Source: an uncultured Pseudomonadota bacterium | GTDB taxonomy: Bacteria; Myxococcota_A; Bradymonadia; Bradymonadales; Bradymonadaceae | Direction of reading: 5' to 3' | Length of the DNA: 64,000 nt | Assembly: GCA_913057905.1 (NCBI GenBank) | Contig: CAJXPB010000001.1 | Location: 1,302,001-1,366,000, forward strand | Shown: piece after piece, positions 52,567-62,372 of the stretch | Position numbering within the stretch: position 1 is the stretch's first letter | How the letters are laid out: each line of letters opens with the position of its first letter | Position numbers and translations under genes: made by a program | Notes under the pieces: model-generated | What the model was told of the DNA's origin: nothing | The model's database searches: none | What the model saw: the letters and a program-made list of their open reading frames with translations, nothing else

Positions 52567-53916
52567 ATGTACTCACTGGACCCAGATATTTTTGCCCAGA
52601 GGCGCGCCGACCTCATCGATCGGATCGGTGAAGAGAGCGTGGCGATCTTTACCGCGAGCCCCCATCAGACACGCTCGAAGGACACGCGGTTTCCGTATCG
52701 ACCCTCCAGCGACATTCTGTACCTCACCGGATTTCGCGAACCCGAAACCGTGGTCGTGCTGGCCCCTGGCCACGAAGACGGAGATTTTTTCATGTTCGTC
52801 CGTCCCCGCGACGAAGATGCCGAACGGTGGGATGGCCGTCGCCCCGGCCCCGAAGGCGCATGCGACGACTGGGGAGCCGACCAGGCGTGGCCCGTCGATG
52901 ATGTGGACGACAAACTTCCCGAGCTGCTCGCCGGACGTGACACCCTCTACTACACACTGGGCAACGATTCCGAGTTCGACGCTCGGGTCACCCGGTGGCT
53001 CAATGAACTGCGCCACCGTCGAGGCAAGCCCCCGGCCGCCCCCGAAAAATTGGTCGACGCTCGGGACATCATCCACGAGATGCGGCTTCGGAAACGACCC
53101 GCCGAGTTGGAGCTGATGCGCGAAGCTGCCGACGTCAGTGCTCAGGCCCACGAACTGGCGATGAAGTACTGTCGACCCGGGATTCGAGAGTACGAACTCC
53201 AGGCCATCATCGAATATCACTTCCAGCGACACGGCTCCGAATTCCCGGCATACCCCAGCATCGTCGGCTCCGGCGACAACGCCACGATCCTCCACTACAA
53301 CGAAAATCGTGACACAATCGAACCCGACGATCTGATCCTCATCGACGCCGGGTGCGAACTCGAATTCTACGCCGGAGATATCACCCGGTGCTTCCCCGCA
53401 TCCGGGGAGTTCTCGCCGGCCCAGCGCGACGTCTATCAGTCGGTGCTCGAGATTCAAAAGGCAGCCCTTGATGAGGCTGAACCGGGCATGAACCTCGACG
53501 AATTGCAGTCGAACTGTGAACGGCGCACCACCCGGGCTCTGATCGATCTCGGCCTGCTCGAGGGGTCGGTCGACGAACTTGTCGAAGAAGAGGCGTTCAA
53601 ACAGTATTTCCCCCACAAGATCGGGCACTGGCTGGGCATCGACGTGCACGACGTCGGACCGTACCGCCACACCGACGGGAGCTGGCGGAGCTTCGAAGCG
53701 GGAATGGCACTGACGGTCGAACCCGGAATCTACATCCCCGAATCCGACGAATCCGCCCCAGCCGAGCTCCGGGGTATCGGCGTGCGGATCGAAGACGACA
53801 TCGTCTTCACCTCGCAGGGGCATGAAAACCTGACCGACCACTGCCCGAAATCCATCGATGCTATCGAGGACATCGTCGGGACCGAAGACATCGACTCGGT
53901 TCTTCCGGTCCAGTAG
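52567..53916 (+). CDS. pepP: Xaa-Pro aminopeptidase (PepP-type, M24B)
   Basis: A 449-residue metallopeptidase. N-terminal creatinase-like domain (about 1-170) with TRFPYRPSSDILYLTGF. Catalytic pita-bread domain from about 180: metal ligands Asp in LIDAGCELEFYAGD, Asp in GDITR, His in HKIGHWLGIDVHD, Glu in VEPGIYI and Glu in GVRIEDDI. Removes N-terminal residues preceding Pro. ATG 52567 has GGAG ten bases upstream; ATG 52552 is also in frame. Confidence 0.94.
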   Translation: MYSLDPDIFAQRRADLIDRIGEESVAIFTASPHQTRSKDTRFPYRPSSDILYLTGFREPETVVVLAPGHEDGDFFMFVRPRDEDAERWDGRRPGPEGACDDWGADQAWPVDDVDDKLPELLAGRDTLYYTLGNDSEFDARVTRWLNELRHRRGKPPAAPEKLVDARDIIHEMRLRKRPAELELMREAADVSAQAHELAMKYCRPGIREYELQAIIEYHFQRHGSEFPAYPSIVGSGDNATILHYNENRDTIEPDDLILIDAGCELEFYAGDITRCFPASGEFSPAQRDVYQSVLEIQKAALDEAEPGMNLDELQSNCERRTTRALIDLGLLEGSVDELVEEEAFKQYFPHKIGHWLGIDVHDVGPYRHTDGSWRSFEAGMALTVEPGIYIPESDESAPAELRGIGVRIEDDIVFTSQGHENLTDHCPKSIDAIEDIVGTEDIDSVLPVQ

Positions 53917-54060
53917 CACGCCTCAGACTTCCCCGCAGAGGGCCGGCCTTTCGTTCCAAGATAGGGTTGAGCGGTATCTTTGGGGGTTGGCTCGGAGGCT
54001 GAAAGCTCCTACATTGGGTACGGTTCGAGCCGCATCTTCCCAGTCCCGATCCGGCCCCAT

Positions 54061-57000
54061 ATGACCAGACCCCCGGACATGCCGATCCTCGGCGCCTACC
54101 AACTGGAAGAACTCCTGGCCGAGGGTAGCGTCGGCGAGGTGTGGCGAGCTCGGAATCGTGAAACCGGGCAGCCGGTCGCGGTCAAGCTCATTACCGGAGC
54201 CCCGTCGGACTCGTCGCGTGGCGCGCGCGATTTCCGCGACGAGATCCGCCACCAGGCCGCCCTGTCCCACCCCGGGATCGTACGCCTCTTTGACCTGGGT
54301 CATCTCGACGAGCATTCCGCGTCCAAACTGGGTCCGGGCCACCGCGATGGAAGCCCGTACCTGGTCATGGAGCTCGCCTCCGAAACGCTTCGCGAGTCGA
54401 CGTTTCCGCGGGATTGGCCGGCACTGTATGATGTACTGCGCCGGATTCTCGAGGCCCTCGCCTACGCCCACGCCAACGGCCTGATCCACCGGGACCTCAA
54501 ACCCGGAAATGTCCTGCATTTCCCGGCCCGACCCTCCGTAGAAAAACTGAAGCTCGCAGATTTTGGGCTCGCGCTGGCCGATCCCGCCGACGACCGCGAG
54601 ACGGACGATGAATTCGTCGTACCCACTGCCGGAACCCCCCGCTATATGGCACCGGAACAATGCGTCGGCCAGTGGCGCATGTTTGGCCCCTGGACCGACA
54701 TCTACCAGGTCGGAGTCATGGCCTGGGAGTTCGCCTCCGGCCGCCCTCCGTTTCCGCCCGACGATCCCCTCGATGTCGCCCGGGCCCACGTGAGATTTCC
54801 CAGACCACCTATCGCACCCGAGTTTGCCGTCCCGCGGTCTTTCGACGGGTGGGTCCAGCGGATGATGCAGCGCAGCCCGGAAGAGAGATTCCAGCGGGCG
54901 GCCGATGCATTGAATGCGTTGCGTAGGTTGAAGAACAAGCAGGCCAACTACGTCGTTGAGGCGCCGCATCCCAGTGACGTCTCGCACCAACCGGACACGA
55001 CGACCCAGGAGAACCCCCCTCCCACGGATGTGACTACGGAGACCCTCGAGCACGACGTCGAGCCTCCAGATGAAGCCGACGACGTCCGACCGATGCAACT
55101 GCCAGGCCCGCCCGATGTGCCCGACGATTGGCGCCGGGACCGAGACGCTCCCCGGGAATGGAAGGAGATGTACGGAAGCAATGTCACCTTTGATGTCTTC
55201 CGTCTGCGTTCCTCGCCGTTCGTCGACCGGGATGACGAACGTGACACCCTCTGGAACGCGTTTCGTCGGGCTGTCGACAGCCAGTCACTGCAGGGCGTTG
55301 CCGCACACGGCCCTCCCGGCATCGGGAAATCCAGACTCTGCCGCTGGATCGCCTCCAGGGGTCACGAACTCGGCGCCGCAGATATCCTTCACGCCCCTCA
55401 CCAAGAGGGCGAGGGTTCGGATGCCGGATTCACCGAGATGTTGGAGCGTTTCTTTCGTACATGGGGGCTCGACAGAGACGAAACCCTGACATTGATCGAG
55501 CGGCGAATCGCAACCCTCGGCGGCAGTGACGCCGCCGGCCAGGCGAGGGCACTCACAGAGTGGATTCGCCCCGCGTCATCAGGGGAAGACCCCCTCTGGT
55601 ACTTCAACGATTATGACGACTACTACGATACGTTCCGGCGGTTCATCGTCCGACTCGCACGACGGCGACCGTTGATGGTGTTTCTCGAGGACCTCCACTG
55701 GAGCCCGCTGGCGAGAGAATGGACGACAAAGTTGTTTCGGGACGAAGTCGATGCCCCGATCCTGCTGGTCGCCACATCTCGCGCACCCATCAACTGGGCT
55801 GAGGAGGTCGCCCGACAACTCATCGACCTGAACGTCGCCCCCCTCCCCGACGCCGAACATTCCGAGATGATTCGGGAGATGATGCCGCTGAACGAAACGC
55901 TGCTCGGGCGGCTCCTGAACCGCGCCGAGGGCATTCCTCTGTTTTCAATTCAGATGCTCGACCACTGGGTTGAATCCGACTTGCTCGAGGAAGGAGAGGC
56001 CGGCCTCGAACTCAAAGACGACCCTGAACAGCCCCTCCCCGCCGCCATCCACAATCTCTGGGAGCGTCGGGTCGAAGAACTCATCGAACGCATCGTCGCT
56101 GATGCGGAATCGAGTTCTGCTGACGATGTTCGCGCCGCACTGGAGCTGGCCGCGGCGCTGGGCAGGCGGGTCGGCCAAGACCGTTGGAACGCCTGCAGCC
56201 GTCGCGCCGGACTCGACGTCCCCGATGACCTCTCTGGTTGGCTGAAGACCGCCACCCTGGCGAAACCGACGCCCACCGGCTGGTTGTTCGAACACTCCCT
56301 GCTCGTCGATTCGCTTCGGCGCACGTCCCGCGAAGCCGGACGCTGGAGGAGACTCAACGCCGTGTGCGCCGCCGAATTGGCCGAGGACGGCCCCGGCAAT
56401 CAAGTCCACCTTTGGGACCAACTTGCGGTTCACTACCGCGAAGCCGGCAACATCGATCAGGCTATCGATGCCCTGGACGGCGCCCTGGGGATCGTGCGGC
56501 GCTCCGGACAGGCCGAGGCGATGGAACAGATCCTCGAGAGACGACAGGAATTGATCGATAGGCTTCCACCACAGCGGCGTCGACTGCCCCAGCTACGTCA
56601 ACGGCTCGAGACGGCCTGGTTGATCTATCACCGGGGTCGACCCACGGAAGCCGACACCATCTTGGACCGCCTCGTCGACGAGGCAGAAGAGACCGGGAAC
56701 GACGCGCTGCTCGGACGCATTCTGCGGGCACGGATGTCGATCGCCGGAGAACTCGGTCAGGTCGACCGCTCCCTGGAATTTGGTGAACAAGCGGCCGCGT
56801 ATCTACGCCGCTCGGAGACCTGGGAGGAACTGGCCCGATGCGCCTACTCTCGAGGCTTCCATCTCATGATCCGCGGACACGACGACGAGGCCCGCGATGC
56901 CCTCGAACACGGCATCGAACTGGCCGAACGGGCCGACGACCCCGGGTTTCGTATCATCGTCGAACGTCTGCTCGCCTGGCTCGATATCCGGGCCGACCAT

Positions 57001-57531
57001 ATCCAAAAGGCCCGCACGCGCCTGGAACGCCTCCTCGAAGAAGCCGAACAACTCGGCAAACTCAACCCTCGATTCATGTGCCTGAATGCCCTCGGTGAAC
57101 TGGAAAGCTCCAAAGGCAACTACCACCAGGCCCGGGAGTATTTCCGCCGAGAACTCGAACTGCGCGACCAACACGGCGCCCACGCCAGCCATCACGTCAG
57201 CCTCATCAACCTCGGCACCATCAACCTCTTGATGGGACGCCACCGCTCCGCCCACCGCCGCTACACTGAGGCCCTCGACGTCCTCCCCGACCAGGCCCGC
57301 GGCCTCCCCTCCCTCAATCTCTACCTCGGTCTCCTCGGCTGCGCCTGCATCGAAAACGACCGCCCCGCCATGACCAAATGGCTCGAGCGCGCCACCTCCA
57401 TCGCCACGGATGTCGACGCCGACCCCTCCGCCATCACCGACCTCACCTCCTTCATCCGCCGCTGCGTCCAATCTTCCCCCTCCGACGACCTCAAATCCCG
57501 CATCACCACCTTCCTCAACCAAATCACCTAA
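54061..57531 (+). CDS. Ser/Thr protein kinase-AAA ATPase-TPR fusion
   Basis: A 1156-residue cytoplasmic fusion. Kinase domain about 12-280: Gly loop EGSVGEVW, Lys42 (AVKL), HRDLKPGN (about 143), DFG (about 166) and APE (about 197) are all present, so it is probably active. A Pro/Asp-rich linker follows. Then a PknK/MalT-like ATPase domain with Walker A GPPGIGKS (about 417) and Walker B-like VFLEDLHW (about 540). The C-terminal ~370 residues are TPR-like helical repeats ending in FLNQIT. Such fusions are typical of myxobacteria-like genomes. ATG 54061 was chosen as the closest to the kinase; an earlier in-frame ATG exists at 53980. Confidence 0.92.
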   Translation: MTRPPDMPILGAYQLEELLAEGSVGEVWRARNRETGQPVAVKLITGAPSDSSRGARDFRDEIRHQAALSHPGIVRLFDLGHLDEHSASKLGPGHRDGSPYLVMELASETLRESTFPRDWPALYDVLRRILEALAYAHANGLIHRDLKPGNVLHFPARPSVEKLKLADFGLALADPADDRETDDEFVVPTAGTPRYMAPEQCVGQWRMFGPWTDIYQVGVMAWEFASGRPPFPPDDPLDVARAHVRFPRPPIAPEFAVPRSFDGWVQRMMQRSPEERFQRAADALNALRRLKNKQANYVVEAPHPSDVSHQPDTTTQENPPPTDVTTETLEHDVEPPDEADDVRPMQLPGPPDVPDDWRRDRDAPREWKEMYGSNVTFDVFRLRSSPFVDRDDERDTLWNAFRRAVDSQSLQGVAAHGPPGIGKSRLCRWIASRGHELGAADILHAPHQEGEGSDAGFTEMLERFFRTWGLDRDETLTLIERRIATLGGSDAAGQARALTEWIRPASSGEDPLWYFNDYDDYYDTFRRFIVRLARRRPLMVFLEDLHWSPLAREWTTKLFRDEVDAPILLVATSRAPINWAEEVARQLIDLNVAPLPDAEHSEMIREMMPLNETLLGRLLNRAEGIPLFSIQMLDHWVESDLLEEGEAGLELKDDPEQPLPAAIHNLWERRVEELIERIVADAESSSADDVRAALELAAALGRRVGQDRWNACSRRAGLDVPDDLSGWLKTATLAKPTPTGWLFEHSLLVDSLRRTSREAGRWRRLNAVCAAELAEDGPGNQVHLWDQLAVHYREAGNIDQAIDALDGALGIVRRSGQAEAMEQILERRQELIDRLPPQRRRLPQLRQRLETAWLIYHRGRPTEADTILDRLVDEAEETGNDALLGRILRARMSIAGELGQVDRSLEFGEQAAAYLRRSETWEELARCAYSRGFHLMIRGHDDEARDALEHGIELAERADDPGFRIIVERLLAWLDIRADHIQKARTRLERLLEEAEQLGKLNPRFMCLNALGELESSKGNYHQAREYFRRELELRDQHGAHASHHVSLINLGTINLLMGRHRSAHRRYTEALDVLPDQARGLPSLNLYLGLLGCACIENDRPAMTKWLERATSIATDVDADPSAITDLTSFIRRCVQSSPSDDLKSRITTFLNQIT

Positions 57532-57564
57532 CAACAACCCAGGGTCCCCGCATGTACTTGTTTT
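57532..57564 (+). repeat. REP-like element, copy A (right after the kinase stop)
   Basis: CAACAACCCAGGGTCCCC then GCATGTACTTGTTTT. It starts exactly at the base after the TAA. Its inverted twin is at 60093-60125, on the other side of the transposase. Confidence 0.7.
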
Positions 57565-57596
57565 TATTAGAGATCCTGGACGTTTTCCCCTGAATT

Positions 57597-58763
57597 TCAC
57601 CCCTCAAATCCGCCGAACCGGAGCTGCAAAAGCCCTGTGGGCGTACTTGTCGATCCGGTCGTAACTCCAAAGTCGTTGGCGGCCGGAATCACCAGTCGAT
57701 ACCCCGCTCCGATAGCCAGACGAAGAAAGTCCGTCAGGTTGAATTCGACAAACCCGGCCACCTCGAGAGAGGGATGCCACACGAGGTTGGATTCTCCATT
57801 CGGACCTTCGAGGTATCCGGTCTGCCCAGCCCCCAAAACACTGTAGATGGATCCGTGCACCCAATGATGAGGTGCGAAGATGCGCTGAAGAAGAAGTCCT
57901 GCGTAGTATGAACGCCATTGCCGATTTTGATCGTCTTCTACAACGTGGGCCCGGTGGCCACTCAGTCCGACACCCCATTTATGATCGAGCATCACTCGAG
58001 CCCCTCCCCCATCCATCACCGCAAATTCCCCTCCAAGCTTGATCGTCTGCAACGAAACAAACCCGGAAAGCCCGGTAAAGACACTCGATTCGGATTCTCC
58101 GAATATTGACGTCGGCTGTTCTCCGCTGGCAGGACCGATATTCCCGTATTCGATCTCTAACACAGCCGTAGGCCCAGAATAGCCGAGTCGTCGGCCTCCC
58201 GGCCCGTGCTCGTCACTGACAGCTAGCCGATAACTGCCTCCGATACCGATACGCGACGTGGAAGAAACTGCCACGGAAAAGACGACCTCAGGCTCGATAA
58301 CCAGGAGGGGGCTACGACGAAAACCCCCTGCCCCAGGTGAGTCAGTAACCCAAGCCCCTCCTCCAACGAGCCCCCCGACCGAGACCCGGAATCTCGGCGT
58401 GATATCGTGAAACCACATCCCACGAGCACCGACGTAGTAGACCTCATCTCCGTCAAAATCCCCGTCCGACCAGATGGAAGTAAGCCCGAGCCTCCCCTCG
58501 GATCCGACGACCATATCCAATGAAGCCCCGGAAAAGAGCGCCCACCCCCCTGGGACCGGGCCCGTCCGAAAGATCGGTCCTGCGAATCCCCTTTCCCCAA
58601 AGTCCGACTCCTGGGGGACCACGGAGCTTCGCCTTGCCTCATCATTGTCCTCAGCACCGGCCTGAGGCACACAAAGAAGAAAAGCCCCGGCAATAACCCA
58701 GGGTACCCACAAGTGCTTGAAATTTAGTCCGTTTGGCACGTCCAATACGAATATCCAATTCAA
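57597..58763 (-). CDS. Outer-membrane beta-barrel-like protein inside the REP island
   Basis: A 388-residue exported protein with hydrophobic signal-like segment (about 20-36, PWVIAGAFLLCVPQAGA). The body is made of short amphipathic beta strands with alternating aromatic/polar residues and ends in LLQLRFGGFEG. There is no ATG near the N-terminus: TTG at 58763 or 58745, or GTG at 58739, must be used. The signal-peptide region coincides with a degenerate third REP-like copy (58691-58723). Ligand unknown. Confidence 0.55.
   Translation of the reverse strand: MNWIFVLDVPNGLNFKHLWVPWVIAGAFLLCVPQAGAEDNDEARRSSVVPQESDFGERGFAGPIFRTGPVPGGWALFSGASLDMVVGSEGRLGLTSIWSDGDFDGDEVYYVGARGMWFHDITPRFRVSVGGLVGGGAWVTDSPGAGGFRRSPLLVIEPEVVFSVAVSSTSRIGIGGSYRLAVSDEHGPGGRRLGYSGPTAVLEIEYGNIGPASGEQPTSIFGESESSVFTGLSGFVSLQTIKLGGEFAVMDGGGARVMLDHKWGVGLSGHRAHVVEDDQNRQWRSYYAGLLLQRIFAPHHWVHGSIYSVLGAGQTGYLEGPNGESNLVWHPSLEVAGFVEFNLTDFLRLAIGAGYRLVIPAANDFGVTTGSTSTPTGLLQLRFGGFEG
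58691..58723 (+). repeat. Degenerate REP-like element, copy C
   Basis: GCAATAACCCAGGGTACCC then ACAAGTGCTTGAA. About three-quarters identical to copies A and B over 31 bases, with the AACCCAGGGT core intact. It overlaps the signal-peptide codons of the barrel gene, so chance similarity is possible. Confidence 0.4.
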
Positions 58764-58996
58764 TAAACAGGGTCAAACAGCGGACCTAACGGCACTATCA
58801 GTCACCCTTCACCGCGATATTGTCGGGGCCGTCGGTCATCAAGGCAGATCGGAAACACCTGGCCGGTTGCACCCACGGATTTCCCAGGCTCATCTCATCT
58901 CTCCAACAGAGATTAGCCTCCTTCCGGAACCTACGAACCATTCGTGCGATGCGAGGCTAGCTGTGGGACGGCGATTTTTGAAGTAGGACCGATCAG

Positions 58997-59944
58997 CTAC
59001 CCGCTTGGAAGTCCTAAAACGCCTTCCTCATTCATACACCGATTACAGGCTGGCGGATGAGTTCCAGTGGGATATTGCGTCGACTTCCCATCCCAAGACC
59101 GCCTGAGTTGCCGCTGATATTTCGCATTCAACCGCCGCCTCATGTTTATGTGCTCACGCACTTTTTCAGCGCAAGAACCTATTGCGAGGGGAGAGGGCGC
59201 CGAACGCTTGTCGTTATTCAACTTTTTCGTCCGTCGCCAGCTCATTCCGACCCAGACTTTCGGTGGGCGTGGTCGTCGGTGAAGGGTCCTCTGGCGTCTC
59301 AAAGCGGAGCAGTCTGTCTCTATCCGCTCCAGCATCGCCTCGCGACGGTCGTCTCTGGTAGCCCCCGGGAGGCAAACGGGAATGTGGAGCCGTACACTAT
59401 ACGTCCGCCATGCGCAGGACGGATCCTGGTCCCCCTTCCTCCGGCTGACGTTGTGCCAATGAGCCGCATCAAACCATTCGCCGACCCATCGCACCCCCTC
59501 TTTGTGACATCGGTGGGAGTGAACCCCGGGCCAGGCAGACGGGTGAACCACAAGCCCATCCTTAACCGGATTGTTTACCACATAAGAAATCTTCTCGAGC
59601 AAAACCGCTTCATCGAGAAGAACCTCATCGTCATACCTTGCTTCAAAGACCGGTCCGACTCGTTCGTCTCTGAGCCTGTTGATACGACGGGCGATGCCGA
59701 ACTGAAGATCCCTCATGAACTCCGCCATATTTCGATGAGGAAATCGAGCAATGAGGTGAAAATGATTGCTCAGGAAGGTAAAGCAGACGAGGTCCACCTC
59801 ATGGATTGAGGCCGCTCGGGCGAGGACACCTCCGATTATCCGATTGCACTCGTCATCGGGGCGAAAAAGGAAGGTCCCGTCGATCGTTCTGTTCGTGAGC
59901 AAATAGTACAGTTCTGGCGAACAGTATCGCTTATCTCGCCCCAT
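58997..59944 (-). CDS. REP-associated tyrosine transposase (RAYT, Y1_Tnp)
   Basis: A 315-residue Y1-type transposase. SNHFHLIARFPH carries the HUH-type His-x-His metal motif (about residues 60-62) inside the usual 'xxNHxHLxx' context. The catalytic-Tyr/Asn region is near EKISYVVNNPVKDGLV (about 123-138). The remainder is a basic C-terminal extension with WRRTKKLNNDKR. It starts at ATG 59944 after a GGGGGACGAA site. Flanking inverted REP-like elements match the known RAYT-REP association. IS200/IS605-like but without tnpB. Confidence 0.85.
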   Translation of the reverse strand: MGRDKRYCSPELYYLLTNRTIDGTFLFRPDDECNRIIGGVLARAASIHEVDLVCFTFLSNHFHLIARFPHRNMAEFMRDLQFGIARRINRLRDERVGPVFEARYDDEVLLDEAVLLEKISYVVNNPVKDGLVVHPSAWPGVHSHRCHKEGVRWVGEWFDAAHWHNVSRRKGDQDPSCAWRTYSVRLHIPVCLPGATRDDRREAMLERIETDCSALRRQRTLHRRPRPPKVWVGMSWRRTKKLNNDKRSAPSPLAIGSCAEKVREHINMRRRLNAKYQRQLRRSWDGKSTQYPTGTHPPACNRCMNEEGVLGLPSG

Positions 59945-60092
59945 TTCGTCCCCCAACGAAACAACCACTGATACGATGACCCGCGGATAGCCCAGGCCTC
60001 TAGTTCTGTTGTCGACACTATCGCGGCCACCGTGCAGAAATTGTCCAAGTCGCGCGCCAGAATTTTCGTTTTTTTAATCCAAATCACCCGCA

Positions 60093-60125
60093 AATACAGG
60101 GACATGCGGGCACCCTGGGTTGTTG
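60093..60125 (-). repeat. REP-like element, copy B (right after the sulfotransferase-like stop)
   Basis: Read on the minus strand: CAACAACCCAGGGTGCCC then GCATGTCCCTGTATT. It starts exactly at the base after the TAG, in inverted orientation to copy A. The inner CAGGG/CCCTG arms can pair, giving a REP-like hairpin. Confidence 0.75.
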
Positions 60126-61004
60126 CTATTCTTTGTGGATGAGCGATTCGAGGGCGTCCGGGTTGAGGACGTCGGGAGAGGATTGGTCAGAGGAGTCGGA
60201 TTGCTGGGTGCGGCGGCGTTTGCGCCGGGCGGTGAAGACGCGTTTTCGGTCTTCTTCGATTTCGGGGATGAGTTGTTGGTGGGTTTCGTTGAGGTGTTCG
60301 ACGAAGGATTGGGTGAGTGTGCCCTGGTCGTGGACGAGGTCGTAGAGTTCGTCGAAGGTGTCTTGGTGCGGGTGGGAGCGGTCGATGCGCTCGCGGCGCT
60401 GGGTGCGGCTGTCGGGGGAGACAGCCTCGATGGCGGCCTGGGTGTCGTCGGCGCCGATCCAGTCGAGAATCTCCGGGAGGGTCTCGTCGGGGGTGTCGAC
60501 GACGCGGTCGTAGGTGACGAGGTGGGCCGCATAACGGCGTGTGACGAGGTTGCGGATCAGGGCGTAGTTTTCGAGCCACCATTCAAGGACGGGATCCAGT
60601 CGCGGGGGAGGTCGTTCGCGGTCGTCGCGCTGGTCGGCGGCCTCATCCTCCATGCGATAGAGGCGTTCGATGGAAGCGGCGTATTCTCGCCAGTGGCGAA
60701 CGGATGCGACCACTCGGTCGATGTAGGCGAGGTCGGTGCGACAGAGGCCCGGGATAAAGACTTTGACGGCGACCTGGCGAGTCGCCTGGGGCGGCAGATA
60801 GCTTCCGTTCACCGGATGGGGATTGGTCTGGTAGCAGATCCCGCGACGCAGGGGAGACTCGAAGAACCCCTGGGGGTTGGCCTCGGCGATCGTCTCTTTC
60901 CACTTTTTTGGAAAGGCTTGACCGATCTTCGGGAGGCCAGCGGCCTCGAGGATCTGCATCCACATCGACGTGCCGGATCGTTTGGTGCCGGTGACGATGA
61001 CCAT
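60126..61004 (-). CDS. Sulfotransferase-like P-loop protein
   Basis: A 292-residue protein beginning VIVTGTKRSGTSMWMQIL, the PAPS-binding P-loop of the sulfotransferase family (G-x-x-R-S-G-T-S). A later Arg/Ser-containing region (DRVVASVRHWREYAAS) may be the 3'-phosphate site. Unlike typical members it has an Arg/Gln/Glu-rich C-terminal tail (about 230-292), probably disordered. Substrate unknown. Stops where REP copy B begins. Confidence 0.75.
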   Translation of the reverse strand: MVIVTGTKRSGTSMWMQILEAAGLPKIGQAFPKKWKETIAEANPQGFFESPLRRGICYQTNPHPVNGSYLPPQATRQVAVKVFIPGLCRTDLAYIDRVVASVRHWREYAASIERLYRMEDEAADQRDDRERPPPRLDPVLEWWLENYALIRNLVTRRYAAHLVTYDRVVDTPDETLPEILDWIGADDTQAAIEAVSPDSRTQRRERIDRSHPHQDTFDELYDLVHDQGTLTQSFVEHLNETHQQLIPEIEEDRKRVFTARRKRRRTQQSDSSDQSSPDVLNPDALESLIHKE

Positions 61005-61028
61005 CGTTGTCCCTTCAGATAGTAAGCA

Positions 61029-62372
61029 TCATGCCGACGTTCGTTCGTCGCGCGCGAGGTTTTCGAAACGAGTGTGCTCCGGGAAGAACCGGAGTTTCAC
61101 GTTGCCGAGCGCCCCGTTTCGGTGTTTGCCGATAATAATTTCGGCGAGCCCCTGGTCTTCGGTGTCCTCGTTGTAGACCTCATCGCGATAGATGAAACAG
61201 ATAAGGTCCGCATCCTGTTCGATGGCACCGGATTCACGGAGATCCCGCATTTTGGGGCGCTTGTCGGCCCGGGATTCGACCCCCCGATTCAGTTGAGCCA
61301 GAGCCACAACAGGGATGTCGAGTTCTTTGGCGATCTCCTTGAGCCCCCGGCTGATTTCACTGATCTCCTGTTCGCGGGTATCGGTATTTCGCGATCCCTC
61401 CATCAACTGGAGGTAGTCGATGAAGATGACCCCCACATCTTCTTCGGCCTTCAGTCGACGCGCCTTCGAGCGGAACTCCCGGATCGACAGGGCGGCGGTA
61501 TCGTCCAAAAAGAGCGGTGCCTCGCCGAGCTTGCCGGCCGCCTTCAGCAGCCGTGACCAATCCTGCTCGCTCATTGTTCCGGCGCGGACCTTCCGTTGAT
61601 TGACCCGCGCCTGGGAGCAGATCATGCGGATGGCCAATTGGGTCGAGGACATCTCGAGGCTAAAAAACGCCGCCGGCACGTCCCGTTCAAGCGCCGCATG
61701 GGCAGTCATATTCAGCGTGAGACTCGTCTTACCCATACCGGGTCGGCCCGCCACGATAATCAGGTCGGAGTCCTGCCACCCGGCGGTAATTTCATCCAGG
61801 TCGATGAATCCGCTGGGAATGCCGGTGATCTTTTCGTTTGTCTGATACAGCGCCTCGAGCTGCTGGTAGGCTTCGGTGATCACCTCGCGCATGCTTTCGT
61901 AATCGCGAGAGACCCCCGACTGAGTCAGCTCGAAGATGTCGGCCTCGATCTGGTCGAGAAACCCCTCGACATCGGAGACATCGTCGTAGGCATCCTCGAC
62001 GAGTCCACCGGCCTTGGAGATGAACTCGCGGAGCGTCGATTTTCGGTCCACGATCCGCAGGTAATGTTGGACGTTTGCCGCCGAGGGGACTTCGTTGGAC
62101 AGACGGGTCAGATAGCTGGCGCCACCGACCGACTCGAGGTTTCCCTTTGCCGAGAGGGTATCACCCAGGGTGATGACGTCGATGCTGGCATCCTCTCGGT
62201 CGTACAGCTCCTCCATAGCCCGGAAGATGTGGCGGTGACGTTCCCGATAGAAGTCCTTGGGGCCGACCTTCGAGAGGATCGAATCCAGGACCGTGTTGTC
62301 GAGGAGGATGGCGCCGAGCAGGCTTCGCTCGGCATCGTCGTTGTGCGGGGGGACCCGAATATCGTCACTCAT
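61029..62372 (-). CDS. dnaB: Replicative DNA helicase DnaB
   Basis: A 447-residue hexameric helicase of normal length. N-terminal domain about 1-110 (PPHNDDAERSLLGAILLDN). RecA-like ATPase domain from about 185: Walker A GRPGMGKTS near 210, Walker B IFIDYLQLM near 308, and LAQLNRG sensor-like and R-finger segments. It unwinds DNA at the replication fork. Its start overlaps the FHA-PATAN gene end by eight bases, so they are translationally coupled. Confidence 0.97.
   Translation of the reverse strand: MSDDIRVPPHNDDAERSLLGAILLDNTVLDSILSKVGPKDFYRERHRHIFRAMEELYDREDASIDVITLGDTLSAKGNLESVGGASYLTRLSNEVPSAANVQHYLRIVDRKSTLREFISKAGGLVEDAYDDVSDVEGFLDQIEADIFELTQSGVSRDYESMREVITEAYQQLEALYQTNEKITGIPSGFIDLDEITAGWQDSDLIIVAGRPGMGKTSLTLNMTAHAALERDVPAAFFSLEMSSTQLAIRMICSQARVNQRKVRAGTMSEQDWSRLLKAAGKLGEAPLFLDDTAALSIREFRSKARRLKAEEDVGVIFIDYLQLMEGSRNTDTREQEISEISRGLKEIAKELDIPVVALAQLNRGVESRADKRPKMRDLRESGAIEQDADLICFIYRDEVYNEDTEDQGLAEIIIGKHRNGALGNVKLRFFPEHTRFENLARDERTSA

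Noticed and set aside
57532..57570. Apparent protein tail NNPGxPHV in readings through the REP copies
   Set aside because: This is translation through a REP-like element after the true stop codons of both flanking genes, not a shared domain.
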